A stretch of DNA of 64,000 nucleotides. Origin: Phytoseiulus persimilis (Eukaryota; Arthropoda; Arachnida; Mesostigmata; Phytoseiidae). The notes under the pieces were generated by a model that saw only the letters and a list, made by a program, of their open reading frames with translations, searched no databases and had not been told where the DNA came from. The stretch spans positions 17,918,001-17,982,000 of the forward strand of contig CM075101.1 of assembly GCA_037576195.1 (NCBI GenBank). The letters are read 5' to 3'. This document shows, piece after piece, positions 34,401 through 44,000 of the stretch (position 1 is its first letter; the number at the start of each line of letters is the position of its first letter). A program made the translations under genes and the position numbers.

Positions 34401-37400
34401 CAGGGATCGTAGGTCTGACAAAATAAAGCAGATTGCGTCTGCGTGCTGCAGGCCCTCCTTGGAACTCATGTCGGTGTTCATGGTGATAAAAAACAATCAT
34501 CGGGAAGACCGAATCGAGCGCCGTGTCTTCGACCGCGGGCGGTATTGTGGAAACGACAGAATATCGCGTCCTAGGTAGAGGCCATGATCTGTACGATGGA
34601 GACACAAAAACAAAACCGAGAACAAGAACCGGCGCCGGCGGTTCCGATAATGAAATTGCGAATGTTGATAAATATTTCGGTCGGGCCGAACTTTCTCGGT
34701 GGTCAATCAATGCAATCTGGCCGAATTCCTTTAGATATAGTTGGATTTGGGAATCGGGAACGGCTCGTTGACGTCCTTGGGTTCGGATGAGCAGCAGTGG
34801 ATTGTTATCTTGGGCGCTTTTCCTCATCGGCTCTTTCTCCGTGGCCTGAGGCATCTTTCTATCTATTTGACGGACGCACAGACGGGCGGTCGCGGAGACG
34901 GACCAACCGTCATTCCTTCCGGTCGATTCAATAAGCCGCGTGTCACCCGTCTGCTCGGCCTCAAATTAGTATAGCCCAAGTTGTTGGACGTAAGAGGAGT
35001 TCATGTCGCGCTCTTTATCAACAGTTCAATTTCTGCCGGGGTCAACCAGTGGCTAAGTTGGACGATTTCCAAGCGGACTGCCAATTGCGCGCGATTCGGA
35101 GTCCTGCCGGAGACACGACTCGCAGAGGAACCCATCGTTTTTCGGCGGGAAACATCCGTGGAAGGGAAGCTGCGAGTTGAGCCGCTCGAAGAAAACCAGG
35201 AGAAATCTCAGAGAGCAACAAGGGTTGGTTCGCGGCGCTCACCTAAGTAGTGGTGTCACCCCTATGATGAATTGCAGTAGGTCTAGGGGTGTCAAGGCCA
35301 CTAAATCGAGCAGGAAACTCCTGGAACGAGGCGATATAGCAATTGAGACCTAGGATCGGGGGAGGAGCTGCGAATGATAGTGAATCACGTTAGTAATCAC
35401 CTGGATTTTAAGTAGTGGCCTCGTAACTTTTTTCCCTCGGACACCATTAAACCTTGTTCCAAATATCCCGTTCGGATCTGGATAACGATGTCGAGCAGGT
35501 AGACGAAATCTGAGAACCCGTCAAATGCAATCCACATGAACACTGACAGATGCTGAATCTGGAACGAGCGAGCAAGAGAGCTGAGAAATTCATTCCACCC
35601 ATGATTCTCGAAAAGCTCAACAGAGTTCGCTTCGAGTGATACCGAGACAGCGGCTCTGAGCGGACGAAGAAAACCGGCCGAGAGCGCGAACAGTAGCACT
35701 TCATGCGGAGAGTCTCGGCGGAGAGGCCGGCGCATCGGAAGAGGAAAAATCGAAATAGGCGAGCAGGGAAACGATCAGAGTCGATTTTCCATAGAGCGTT
35801 TTGGAGCGCGGAAATTTTCAAAAGCTCCCGAAGAGCGATCGAGAGAATCCCGCGTTCGGGTCAACCGAGCGGGAAAATTGGCAAACGAGAATTCGGCGAC
35901 GACTCGGAGACGCCTCCATCCGAAGGTCGGTCCTCACTTCCCAGCGCTCCCCTGTTCTTCCCTCTCTTATTCTTCCCGACGTTCTCCCGTCCGCTCATTG
36001 CTGGTGGTCTGCCGTCCTTCGTGTTATCTGTCCTCACGGCTGGAGAGCATATGAACATAAAGGCCTTGAGGCTAGGCCTGCGAGCGAGTTATCCCACCAA
36101 CCAGCTCGACCGACCAGAGTGACTCAACACGACAGGGCGAGGAGGTGCGTAAATTGCCCACTTCCGTAAATTTGTCAAAACCGCCCTTGCCGTTTCCGGT
36201 TCTTGCCGACCGCGGTTGTTGCCGCCGTCATTGTTGCTGCTTCCATAACCGCCGTCGTCGCGAGTGAGTGGTCTGGCGCTTCCTAATTTCAAAAGTTCTC
36301 CACGAACGATCGCCGCTATTTGTCGAGTCGCTCGACGAAAACTCTTCCACTTCTATGGGGCCCCAAAAAAAAACAACAACAAAGAACATCGACTTTCGTT
36401 ATCCGATTGCGGTTGTGACCGAATCTAGCGACATAGGCAGGAACCTTGCTCTAGAAGTCTCCCATCCGCGAAACTAACGACTAAAGGCGAGTCCAACTTT
36501 GTTATGGTACCGCGGCGAGGAACGAGAGGCGTTTCGTGGACTCAGGAGCACACAGAACGATCGTAAGAGGTTCTCAGCAGGTACCCGAAAGGAGCTCCCT
36601 TGGCTCTATGACCGACCCCAAGCCTGGCGGACGGCGGAGAACCTGGATTGCGGCCAAACCAGGGAGGTGATTCGGCGGATCCCTAATCAGATCTCGTCAG
36701 CCTGTCCGAAGCCTGTCCCGGAGGTCGATACAGAGCTGCCTCAACACCATGTGTCGAACTGCGGGCGAGTTCCGATTTGAGGTCCGGGTTGTGCTCGACA
36801 ATCAGAGTTCGCCCGGATTAATTCTTCAAGGATTCGAGATTCGGCACGTCTCGAAGAAGTCCCAGCGACGTTGTCCGACGCAAACGTCTAAACCCGCACG
36901 GGGGGAGATCGTGTGACGACAAGCAGCGGCGTCTTAATCGATGCGTCGTGGCTCGCGCCGAGCGGGAAGCGCAGCCGCATATGAAGCAGCCATCATCGGT
37001 TTGTCTCATCATGCTAACAGGGAGTCCAGAACCTCGGCTCGGAGAACACAAATTATGACGGTTTGCCAACCTCGATCAGCGGCTTACCTCCGTGAAAGTC
37101 TGTCTAAGAATTAGAGCCCAGGCGTTGTAGAGCACGCAGATGGTCAGCAGCCAGAGCCATAGGAATAGAGCGTTCTCGTCTGGATTGATGACTCCGAACA
37201 TCAGCTGACGACACGTAGACCGTGACCAAAGTCTGGGCTTCGGAATCGACTCGCCTTCCATGACAGGATCTGGAACGAACGAACGAAGATCGAGGGTCTT
37301 TATGAATCCATCCAAAAATCTATCTATCGTGTGGTGTCCTACCACCAATTCACGACGAGTCTCTCAGCCGACGTGTCCCGACAAGGCACCCGTGTGGGCT

Positions 37401-40400
37401 CTAGTTGGAATTCAATACTTCCGATATATAAGAGGAAACGAGAAGCCTGAGCATCATTGGCTCTCGGCTCGGACAGAAGACTAGGATTTCACGATGCGGA
37501 CCCCGCGATGTGCGACTTCCAATGGAGGCTTTCGTCATCTCGATCACTTCCTCCGTGGGGTGGCTAAAGTTTCATCATGCGACCGCGAGTCTTGCAAACA
37601 GCCCGAGCCCAAAATAGATTAGAAAACACAGCAATCAGACTTCGTTATATGGAGAGTAGGGGAGAATGGACGATCGGAGGCCAGTTGGCCGAATTCATCG
37701 ACTGCAGAAGAGCGGCATCATGACGCTCAACTGATCGGTCGTAATTGTGCGACCGTCTCTTTTAATGCCCCTAATTGGAATCGGTGTTACGTTGCCCGGC
37801 TATTGCGCTGCCGAAGCGAGGAAAGGACCGACAGTTGACGACGGAAGATACTTCGTCGCGTTTTTTTTCGCATTCCCAGCAGTTTCGAATCTAACTTTGG
37901 TGTCGCGAATAAGGATTCGCGATTGTTCCTCGACCTGCCTGGACGGCGGGCGCAGTTCTGTTTCTTTTGTCGATTTGTTCCTCGGTTCGAACAATTCTTT
38001 TGAAGCTGATTCGAGAGCGGCTCCGGCGTTTGGTTCTGTTTGCTGAAGGAGAACGGGAAGGAAGAAAGAGCGACAATACTCACTACCGTCAGCATCTTGT
38101 GCTTCGCCGATGTGCCTGGTCGAGAAGCGCTGGAGGAACGAGTCCTCTCGTTTTAGAGGCGCCTTCTTCTGATTAGCAGTCATCGCTCCGGAGATTTGGA
38201 CGGTTGTCCGAAGCTTAGACCAGCGCGAGGCGCCACTTCCAAGTGGAGTGCCTGGTGGAAGGTGAGCCAAGAAAGCTGGCAAACAGTCTTCTTTTGCATC
38301 TGCGAGAGAACCCGAAATTCCAATAACTGTCCGAGAGGTTCAAAGCATGCGTTTTCATCCGAATAAAAGCTCATTCTAATTCAAACGAGTTCTAGACGGA
38401 GCAGACTATCATACACGATCCAAGGCTCCCAACCGAGCGCTGCCTCCAGCTGCAGATGTGGAGCCCTCGTCTGATCGAAAGAGCGGATTTCATGGTCAAC
38501 TCGCACTTCTTCTCGAGACTCGTCGAGCGGGAGGTCATGGACCACAGAGGCCACACAACGGACAACGCGAGGATTAAATAATGTCTAATCCGCCCGGGCG
38601 TCCCGGAAGGACAGAAACTACTTCTTGCGCTAATAACTTCTCGAACATCATTTGCAAACTTAACCATGCCGCGTGCTCCGACCTAGTCGCTTCGGAATAA
38701 CGAACCATGCAACCTCGACTAATTGTCGAGAAGCCCTCGCTCCCTCGACCCCATGTTTGAGCAAGTTAATCACTCGACTGGACAGCGGATCGAGCCGAAA
38801 GAAGTGGGTCGCACAACAAAGTAGTACCTATTCGACAGCTAAATCGATGCAAAGCAGAGGCCTGCGGCTGTGCAACATACTCATCGTCCCATTGGGTGAG
38901 ATATGCCGTTTGGAAGCTGAGCTGTCGGTGGGGGGCGCGGGTGGGTTCGAACTGCTGCTACTGGTGGGTGCACGTGCACGGATTGTAGGTGAACGAGGTG
39001 AGGAATCAGCGGACGGCACTTCAGCCGCTGCCACCACTGTCGCCGCGGGTGCCGTTGGCGTCGCCGCCGCCGTCGTCGGAATCGCGGGTGCCGTGGCGGG
39101 TGCCGCCTCCTCACCGTAGACAGCGGTGGGCGTTGTTGAGTTCGGGCTCGCAGTGCGATGCAGAGGACGATTCTGGCCTGATCCGTCCACCATCATGGCC
39201 ACGCGACCGCCACCTGGAAAACCTCGGCCAGTTAGCGGGGGAGCAAAAATCATGCGAATCGATAATGCCCGGGAGGAGTTTTCCAACCGTGCTGGAACGC
39301 AATTCCCCTGCCGTGTCCAACAGAATCACATGGGCGGAAGGTGCGATTCCGACAAGTACAGCTGGTGCCTCAGATCAGTAGTCCGCCTGATGGCTCGATG
39401 ATTCCATGCTGTTTTGATTAATGATCAGCTCTGCCCGGGAATATTGTTCCAGATCTTAACAGAGTCCTTGCCCTCACACGTCACAAAAGCTTATCTTAAT
39501 TGAACTAAGAACGTTGTTGACACAAGACGAGCTATCCGGCAGGCTGGCGAGCGAGCTACCGGACGATCAGCATTCAATTACGCTTGTTCGATAGAAGGAA
39601 CCCACGGGCACACAGCCCGGGTTGACGACGAGTCAGCAACCGTTCCCGGCTGAGAAATTCCCGCCCTGAGCTCGACGAGGAAAGATTCCGTGACCGGAAA
39701 AAAGGATTCCGAATTGAGATCTTGGTTGACTTCCTTCAGCGATTCCGATGCATAATCCCCAGGGGTTTCCCCGTTGAACCCGCGTCGAACGACCGTCAAT
39801 GATTCCGCCCATGTGGCTGACGTAGCGTATCGCTCGAGCCTCACTCGGCTTAGTTTCTTTCGAACATATTCCGCATGATTTCGATCAGACAGCGCCCGTT
39901 CCTACCAGAGACAAGAAACCAATTTTGTCGATGAACTTTCTGCGAGTGGGAGGGTGCTTCCCGAGCCCGCGATCGGGTGGGCCATTATAACCCTGTAAAC
40001 GCTTTCGTTAGATCATCCCGGCAAGTTTGGCTGATTTCGAGCGCCGAGTTCGCGCCGCCACTTGCGCCCCCCCCCCCCCCCCCCCCTTCCTCCCGAGACT
40101 AGGGCCAGTGGCCTGAGCCCACACGCTACCCAACCGGAGCGCAGCGACACTCGAAGCAACGTCGACGTGGTGTAAATCTACGAATATCTCAACAGCTCGA
40201 AAAGCAAATGAGTTCACCCGTGATGGACGATGTACTGCCCTGCTGTATCCTACCCCGACAGAAAAGAGTTATGAAATACGTAAAACCCGATTCTACCGTC
40301 GTCGCATGTGTGGAAGCGCCAGTGTGATCACAGCAACCGCGGCTCACGCCGCCGGCAGACCCCGATATCACGGGACGCACGGCTCGCCATCGCGAATCCG

Positions 40401-40990
40401 ATGCCATCATGTGCCTGGGAGGCTCCCAGCCTGAAGAAACGAGTTCTGAACCACCCCCTTGATCCTTTTGAGCCTGCTGTCTGCAGGCTCGTGTTCCCCA
40501 GGCCGTCGTGTATCGTCTGTGTCGTCGGAGCCATCATGAATGATCCGTTACCCGAAAAACGGTCCGATCTAAGGAGATGCTCGATCAAACAAACGTCGTC
40601 CGGTGCTTGCTCAGTTCGTGTCATTCATTATGCTCGGCCGTCGCAAGGGGAGGCACAACAAATCTGATAATGGTTTCACATGCGATAAACGATAGGCTGC
40701 TCTGCCCAGCGAGAACAGAGCATGGTTTCGTTCTCGATCGGCCGGACACTTTTTTGAATTGCCGGCTGAGCAGCGAATGCTTCTGAGCCACCGGGCGTGA
40801 TTTTCTGCGCTTGGAATATTCTGCTCTTGCGGACAACGTCGGTGGTCTGTTTACCTGTTAGAAGGGCCGTAGCCACCTGCGCCTGGGGAGTTCCGGTGTT
40901 GCTCGTCGAGCCGTAGGTGGTGCCCTGTCGAGACGCAGACGGGGGCAAAATTGTCCCAGTCTGCGATTGCGATGGGCGATGACCCTCCAT
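19305..40990 (-). CDS. Cyclic-nucleotide-gated channel, CNG-like/beta type (about 1,686 aa, 28 exons)
   Basis: This is a plasma-membrane cation channel subunit opened by cyclic nucleotides. The model order is a disordered N-terminus (1-156), a pre-S1 block (157-227), S1 (about 255-285), S2 (290-320), S3-S4 (341-380), S5, pore (TLTTIGG), S6 (473-492), C-linker (493-578) and CNBD (579-705). A roughly 950-residue tail follows, with polyQ, polyN and a co iled coil (about 1,336-1,370). The conserved part matches animal CNG channels closely (GGGDINSALG, VNLKTLKK, GDLICRKGEVAREMFIIADG, GEIGILNLDG). The filter is TIGG, not the TIGE of alpha subunits, which points to a beta/CNG-like subunit that may need an alpha partner. 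All 27 junctions are GT-AG and phase-consistent; the sum is an exact multiple of three. At least one 5' non-coding exon lies upstream of 41,009. Tail exons are inferred. Confidence 0.85.
19621..19710 (-). CDS. CNG-like tail exon 27
   Basis: It reads AFCQSRYSSMAEQSPTSSNS, then RSRSSQPWK. The acceptor is atgctttctag and the donor AG|GTGAGC, phase 2. Confidence 0.55.
19869..20039 (-). CDS. CNG-like tail exon 26
   Basis: It has an excellent acceptor (gtttctttctccag) and donor (AAA|GTACGT). It reads RILPSDSQCSSVSSASPCVE, then SQTIQNQDSRVAAF. Ser-rich. Confidence 0.6.
20155..20319 (+). other. Open frame antisense to a channel-gene intron
   Basis: After an acceptor-like gtgttttcag the plus strand reads DPPDDVPSVVVQITQSSVFA, then SLATQLWRLKEAYSYKAQIE, to a stop at 20,317. 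Its composition is helical and unlike chance, yet I see no partner exon. It lies wholly in the intron between tail exons 25 and 26. Confidence 0.2.
20360..20528 (-). CDS. CNG-like tail exon 25
   Basis: It reads TSDESSNRTSTCRRSPRALF, then RRAEIRRASLARFASVDVPT. RRAS is a consensus PKA/PKG-type site. The acceptor is tgaacttccag and the donor CG|GTACGT, phase 2. Confidence 0.55.
21096..21237 (-). CDS. CNG-like tail exon 24
   Basis: It reads AARSNNSSQEHVPPLKVEDA, then DDWEVKMLVEQFDEKMKRRS. The frame stays open past the chosen donor (G|GTAAAT) for about 50 codons, so a read-through form is possible. The chosen donor gives phase agreement with the next exon. Confidence 0.6.
21754..21945 (-). CDS. 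CNG-like tail exon 23
   Basis: It reads VAASKMGPDDLWKLEFPQIP, then DNFVESARRSIPSHDHSASF. The acceptor is tggccttcag and the donor CAG|GTGATT, phase 0. The intron before it is 1.7 kb and could hide another exon. Confidence 0.6.
22553..22758 (+). other. Open, splice-bounded frame antisense to a channel-gene intron
   Basis: An acceptor (ttaatttcag) and donor (CAG|GTGAGC) bracket a segment whose 3' half reads RFPLYNKMQDKLPTQTEKPI. One in-frame TAG at 22,628 interrupts the full segment, so a later acceptor near 22,640 would be needed. No family recognised. Confidence 0.2.
23612..23716 (-). CDS. CNG-like tail exon 22: coiled coil
   Basis: Its 35 residues read MELTSRVEALEHELEIKDNL, then IIELQDELIF, with heptad-spaced Leu/Val. 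This is a short leucine zipper, possibly the equivalent of the C-terminal trimer-forming zipper of CNG alpha subunits. The acceptor is gttttttcag and the donor AAA|GTGAGT. Confidence 0.7.
23809..24255 (-). CDS. CNG-like tail exon 21, with polyN tract
   Basis: It has a helical basic start (VRRQLDALASHKKRALWQHA), then an asparagine-rich low-complexity run with up to nine N in a row, then ENVELMVTAAMKQIKMAVTD. The donor is CTG|GTAACG. The start at 24255 is one of two possible acceptors. Confidence 0.65.
24322..24441 (-). CDS. CNG-like tail exon 20
   Basis: It reads QAPEGRWSSTFPRDVPITGG, then EEVDEGPVVGSSAAEMTDE. The acceptor is cgttcgcag and the donor GAA|GTAAGT. Acidic, phase 0 both ends. Confidence 0.6.
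24547..24559. repeat. G13 homopolymer
   Basis: A run of 13 G on plus, in the intron between channel tail exons 19 and 20. On the coding strand it is a C-run about 105 bases before the acceptor. Confidence 0.9.
24611..24922 (-). CDS. CNG-like tail exon 19
   Basis: It reads VSATFEPPLVSASMPSPAGS, MDPEIPLLRRVLMLKREQAT and KVETDDEVFISPPKATSPRT. The phase 0 entry after cgtatcaccag joins the previous exon without a break. The donor is GAG|GTTTGT. Confidence 0.65.
25072..25446 (-). CDS. CNG-like tail exon 18, Ser/Pro/Thr-rich
   Basis: It follows gtttcttcgcag in phase 0: TDVKQRRSPSASSASIATES, SQCLQHCNPTTGRSPRSELL, RQRITDSLRRATM. The donor is ATG|GTACGC. If that donor is not used, the frame runs 16 more codons to a TGA at 25,021, giving a shorter protein. 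Confidence 0.65.
25687..25772 (-). CDS. CNG-like tail exon 17
   Basis: It reads GQTIGGIEGDVDADVQDNLS, then FSSIGPGRS. The acceptor is tctcgacaacag and the donor TCC|GTGAGT, phase 0. Confidence 0.55.
26118..26234 (-). CDS. Possible optional tail exon (not in the 28-exon count)
   Basis: It is open and phase-compatible (1 to 1) between the exons on either side. The acceptor is gtcgattcag and the reading AIKSSFIEQCLAQNSAGRTT. The only donor (GAG|GTCCCG) is poor, so I left it out of the length given. Confidence 0.25.
27692..27766 (-). CDS. CNG-like tail exon 16
   Basis: It has a very strong acceptor (attctttctccgctag) and reads MSEDSIPLLEDFSQRRNSAC. The donor G|GTTTTT is weak. RRNS is a possible basophilic-kinase site. 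Confidence 0.5.
28304..28422 (-). CDS. CNG-like tail exon 15 (tentative)
   Basis: It is inferred because it is the exon that carries phase 2 to phase 1 between its neighbours: acceptor gatttcgcag and donor G|GTGAGA. The reading (LLSYVRSAFRGSYGNVV...) is hydrophobic and unlike the rest of the tail, so it may be wrong. Confidence 0.35.
28590..28846 (-). CDS. CNG-like tail exon 14
   Basis: It follows gaaattttcag in phase 0 and reads EGDVQSQPTGIGPMVASVGQ, then SRMSPKSPDRSPVGTSPV and IRKFRKDLKHLLRSG. It is Ser/Pro-rich with several SP sites. The donor is TC|GTAAGT. Confidence 0.7.
30708..31040 (-). CDS. CNG-like exon 13: CNBD second half and polyQ
   Basis: It contains the phosphate-binding cassette FFGEIGILNLDG-NRRTADV, with the invariant Arg followed by Thr as in cGMP-responsive CNG subunits, then the C-helix (AQEILRAMGRKRLMDAG). 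A glutamine tract follows (about 13 Q broken by one Ser), ending FLQQ|GTGAGT. Confidence 0.94.
31221..31367 (-). CDS. CNG-like exon 12: CNBD, first half
   Basis: It reads VSIFQECQPEFLHDLVLKMR, then GDLICRKGEVAREMFIIADG, the A-helix and first beta strands of the binding barrel. The acceptor is ggctccacag and the donor GAG|GTTAGC, phase 0. Confidence 0.95.
31496..31601 (-). CDS. CNG-like exon 11: C-linker end
   Basis: It reads GGGDINSALGGLPDKLKTEL, then ALHVNLKTLKK, among the most conserved stretches of invertebrate CNG channels. The acceptor is tctctcctcag and the donor AAG|GTTCGT. Confidence 0.93.
31777..31865 (-). CDS. CNG-like exon 10: C-linker
   Basis: It reads DGAKLYMRHHKVPHQMQRRV, then QRWYDYSWSR, the tetramer-contact helices of the C-linker. 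The acceptor is ctcgtcgtag and the donor CG|GTAAGT, phase 2. Confidence 0.93.
32840..32901 (-). CDS. CNG-like exon 9: start of C-linker
   Basis: It reads GQVGNVITNRNASRLEFERL, the S6 end and A' helix. The acceptor is gtcacccgtag and the donor CTG|GTGAGT, phase 0. Confidence 0.93.
32998..33014. repeat. T17 homopolymer
   Basis: A run of 17 T followed by cag on plus, inside the intron between channel exons 8 and 9. On the channel's own strand it is an A-run with no obvious role. Confidence 0.9.
33203..33261 (-). CDS. CNG-like exon 8: S6 helix
   Basis: This 59-base exon reads YAFTILSYLIGVFIFATIV, the inner pore helix. The acceptor is cccatttccag and the donor G|GTGAGT. Confidence 0.93.
33684..34001 (-). 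CDS. CNG-like exon 7: S4, S5 and pore
   Basis: S4-S5: FPRFIKVYRCYRFYYMVES, then WRVANLIHILLLLSHWFGCF. Pore helix and filter: YVASVYWSTLTLTTIGGD. The position of the alpha-subunit filter glutamate is Gly, as in vertebrate CNGB. The exon ends HVTPSSNLQ with donor CA|GTGAGT, phase 2. A GTGATC site right after the filter is rejected because it breaks phase with the S6 exon. Confidence 0.95.
35243..35320 (-). CDS. CNG-like exon 6: S3 segment
   Basis: This 78-base exon reads SFLLDLVALTPLDLLQFIIG, then VTPLL, the S3 helix and S3-S4 turn. The acceptor is ctcgttccag and the donor AG|GTGAGC; it is phase 2 on both sides. Confidence 0.9.
   Translation of the reverse strand, partial: EFPARFSGLDTPRPTAIHHRGDTTT
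35401..35558 (-). CDS. CNG-like exon 5: S2 segment
   Basis: It reads FMWIAFDGFSDFVYLLDIVI, then QIRTGYLEQGLMV and the LRGHYLKSR linker. RTGYLEQG is nearly invariant in CNG channels. The acceptor is ctcgttccag and the donor AG|GTGATT, phase 2. Confidence 0.95.
37088..37269 (-). CDS. CNG-like exon 4: S1 segment
   Basis: It reads DPVMEGESIPKPRLWSRS, then NPDENALFLWLWLLTICVLY (S1) and NAWALILRQTFTE. The acceptor is gttcgttccag and the donor GAG|GTAAGC, phase 0. NPDE...WLWLLTICVLYN is characteristic of CNG channels. Confidence 0.93.
38087..38299 (-). CDS. CNG-like exon 3: conserved pre-S1 block
   Basis: It reads FLAHLPPGTPLGSGASRWSK, then KKAPLKREDSFLQRFSTRHI, a basic block before S1. The acceptor is ggttctctcgcag. 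Two donors three bases apart are possible: last exon base 38087 (G|GTAGTG) or 38084 (A|GTGAGT). Both keep the frame. Confidence 0.8.
38881..39213 (-). CDS. CNG-like exon 2: Ala/Pro/Thr-rich disordered region
   Basis: It enters in phase 1 after ggttttccag with GGRVAMMVDGSGQNRP, runs through a long Ala-Pro-Thr tract, and ends SKRHISPNGTM before A|GTATGT. It is probably a flexible cytoplasmic N-terminus. Confidence 0.65.
40067..40086. repeat. C20 homopolymer
   Basis: 20 consecutive C in the first intron of the channel gene model. Confidence 0.9.
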
Positions 40991-41008
40991 TGTCGGTCCT
41001 CGGTCGCT
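40855..41008 (-). CDS. CNG-like exon 1 of model: start codon and Ser/Thr/Gln-rich N-terminus
   Basis: It follows a strong acceptor (gtttgctttgcag). The frame has its first Met at 40990 (MEGHRPSQSQTGT), taken as the start; the 18 bases before it are then 5' UTR. The donor is ACAG|GTAAAC, phase 1. No homology is claimed; the assignment rests on the phase match to the next exon. Confidence 0.6.
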
Positions 41009-44000
41009 CTGCAAAGCAAACAAACTATCGTCAGAACAACGACGCCAGGATTGGCGATCCTATTCACCTAGGGCGGCTTGAGCTGAGTGAATCGATGAAG
41101 GTCCCAGCTGCAACCCCATCGTTTTTCCCCTCCACCTCGAGCTACAGACGCCGGAGGTTCATGCCGAACCGAACGAACCTGAGCCAACTCACTTAGCAAT
41201 CATGAAGCGATGGCAAGAGTGGTTTCGATGGCATCAGAATTTGATTTCAGCCCGAGGGAGGGACGAGGGTAAGTGCCTCACGGCCGAGAAAGAGGGGAGG
41301 GACTCGTCCGTGGCGTCGCTTTCGTCCAGCCGTTATTATTTGAATTGAAAGTAAAGTTTTCCCCTGGATCACCGTGCTAGGCGTGACTCGCGAAGCTTCG
41401 TTCACGGGAACCTTGGAGGGTCTCTCGCATGGTGACTTTCTGCATCAACTTCCACTCCGCTCAGGATGTTTCGGGGCGGAGCTATTGTTCTCGAGGGCGG
41501 TGGAGCTTCGGCTGGTCTTGAACGAATCAAGAATTATTTGCTCAAGTACCTGGAGCCAACCTCGATTGAGCCCTCGAGAGTGCGACAACATGATCGACGA
41601 CTGATCACTGAGATCGGCGGACTCGTCGATGAACGACTCGATTTTTCTTCAATGTTTTGCCCGCGCTATCGTGGCGGCGCAGCGTCTCAATGGCTCGATC
41701 CACCGCACGACGGAGTCCAACCGTGGACGCGCGGAACGCGCGACCTTCTCCGGGAGGTCGGAGGGTGAGAGGTTGCCTCAATTTACGCAGATTCGCGCAG
41801 ACGTTCTCACTCCTAATGCTTCCTCAAATGGTTATACTTCTGATCAATCTTATTGTAAGTGAGCCTTCAACGGAGGTGAACGGATCGCCGCAAAGGATTG
41901 GTGATGATCCCTCGACGAACTGCACTCGTCAGTTCACATCCGTCACATCGGTTGTGACACCAGTCCACGGAATGAACAAATGCTCGAGCACCGTGGGAAC
42001 GCATCCTCGGCCACCGACTCTGCCCATAGGCACAGCTTCGATGCCCTCGAGTTCCTCCTGAACACATTTCTCTCATGGAAACGAGGCGAACGGGCCGCTG
42101 CCTTGCGAGGATGAAGTGAACAGATGTCGTGGGTTGAGAGATTCATCGGGGACCGAGCATCAATATAGCCCGTTATCGGGAGCACCGTGTAAAACATAAT
42201 GGCTCAGACGACTATTTTGACCTGCGGCTCGAACGAAATGGAGTGAGGTCAACGCGCAGAAGGGGCGTGCGAGCTGCGTGCTTCGTTGATGCATATCGCC
42301 TCAACGTGTTCGTCTCTATTGGTTTTAATGTCAGTTGTGGTGAGCTCTACATTTCCCTCAACACTCCGATCGATCCTTTCTGAGCTTGCCCGAAACTGAT
42401 ATGGACGATTCGTTCGCGGCGTTCTCTCGAATCAGACCGCAAGCGGGTTTCCAGTCGTACAGCTCAGCCGACTTCACCTCAGACTTCGTACGCATGCCGT
42501 CGGGCTCTACGTTTTGTTAACAATCTTTGCCGCGGTTCGAATTCGCACACGATCTCAGGATCATAGGGTGGAGCGCGATCACATACGTAAGCTGCCGGAA
42601 TGACGCAACCGAGTGTTTATTCACTGTCCGAAGCACAGCCCACACGGAAGTTCCCCAGTTAATATCTGGATATCCACATGGTAGCGAGCTAAGTTGTTGC
42701 ACAGTGATAAATCATAGTAGTCTCGCTGCTTACGGCTTAGGGCAGCCATAGGTCGTACTGAAGCCCTTCCCCTTGAATTGAGCGCATGTCCCGACTGTCC
42801 CGCGTTGGAGTTCGCGGAACTTTAGATCCAAAGACTGGAGAGAAAAACGGTTGATTGTCTAGTTGGTTCCGGAAAGGTCAATGCTGAAACGAAGTCTGAC
42901 TATCCAAGGCTCATCCCCGGAGGCAGGTGACGCAACTCATCAATCCAGTCAAACGAAGGCCTCCTTTTCCTTCTGACACACGTTGAAATTATGAGCGGAA
43001 CGAGGCGAACTACTCAGTTGGCCATCCGTGAGTATCCGACTGAAGTCTGGATGAATCGAGGCATTCCTACCGACCTCTCTCCATTTGTCTCTGCGGACAA
43101 CCGGGAAGTTCGTTTGACCAACTCTCACAACTTTGCCAATTCGATGATCTCATCATTTTTGCCTTTTTCACGGTTCGACGAAGATTGATATGAATTCATG
43201 AGATGAGGATTCGTTCCTTGTGTTGCTGGTGTTGTTCTAAGCCAGTCCGGCCGACAAATATAGAGTTGTGCCGACCGAGCCGTCAATATGGTGGACATTC
43301 GGAAGTGGGAGACTCGTTCGGTAAAATATTGGTCTCGAGGGCTTTCCCGCGCCGCCTTCCAATATCCTATCACGAGTTTCCTCTCTGAGGTATGACAACT
43401 CTCCGAAGCGCTAACAAACGAATCCAGCTCTCCGAGAGGAGGGATCGACGAAAGCTGTCTGTCATGAATCGAATGGAGTGTCCATGAATCTACGGGACGG
43501 AATCAGAAGCAGGCCTCACGGGGACAGTCTCCCGGTCGATTCCAGCGGAAGAAGTTTTGTTCGCGGTAGTATAGCAATGGCGGTCCTGAGCGGAGCGAGA
43601 GGTGCGAAATCGTAAAATCCTCCGAGGTCGTCATCATGGGCATTATTTTGTCGGAAACAGGCAAAAGAGAGGGGAATGAATTTCGAAGTTTCCGATTCCC
43701 GGATGGAGCTCACTTCGAGCGACCACGTGGGGTGGGGGGATTCCGAAAGAGAGTCTCGAACCGATGCGGCGTAGAGAATCATTATAGAGCGGAGTATCGT
43801 CGTAGAACCTCCGGGAACGTCCTGGAGCTTCCGAGGTAGACCCTTAAGAACCTGTTTTGTGAATTCTCCATTAGTTAGCCACGAGTCGGTCGGCTCTCGT
43901 AGCCTTCCAGCTTAGTCTAATTTATCTCAAATGCTAGGCTACTTGACTGCTTCACCTAAAAGAGTTTGAATGAGAGCGCGCGTGCTAGCTCGTCGACGAC

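Noticed and set aside
40858-41067. ORF starting with a signal-peptide-like segment (VVVLTIVCLLC)
   Set aside because: It overlaps the first channel exon in another frame and spans its splice acceptor; it is a shadow.
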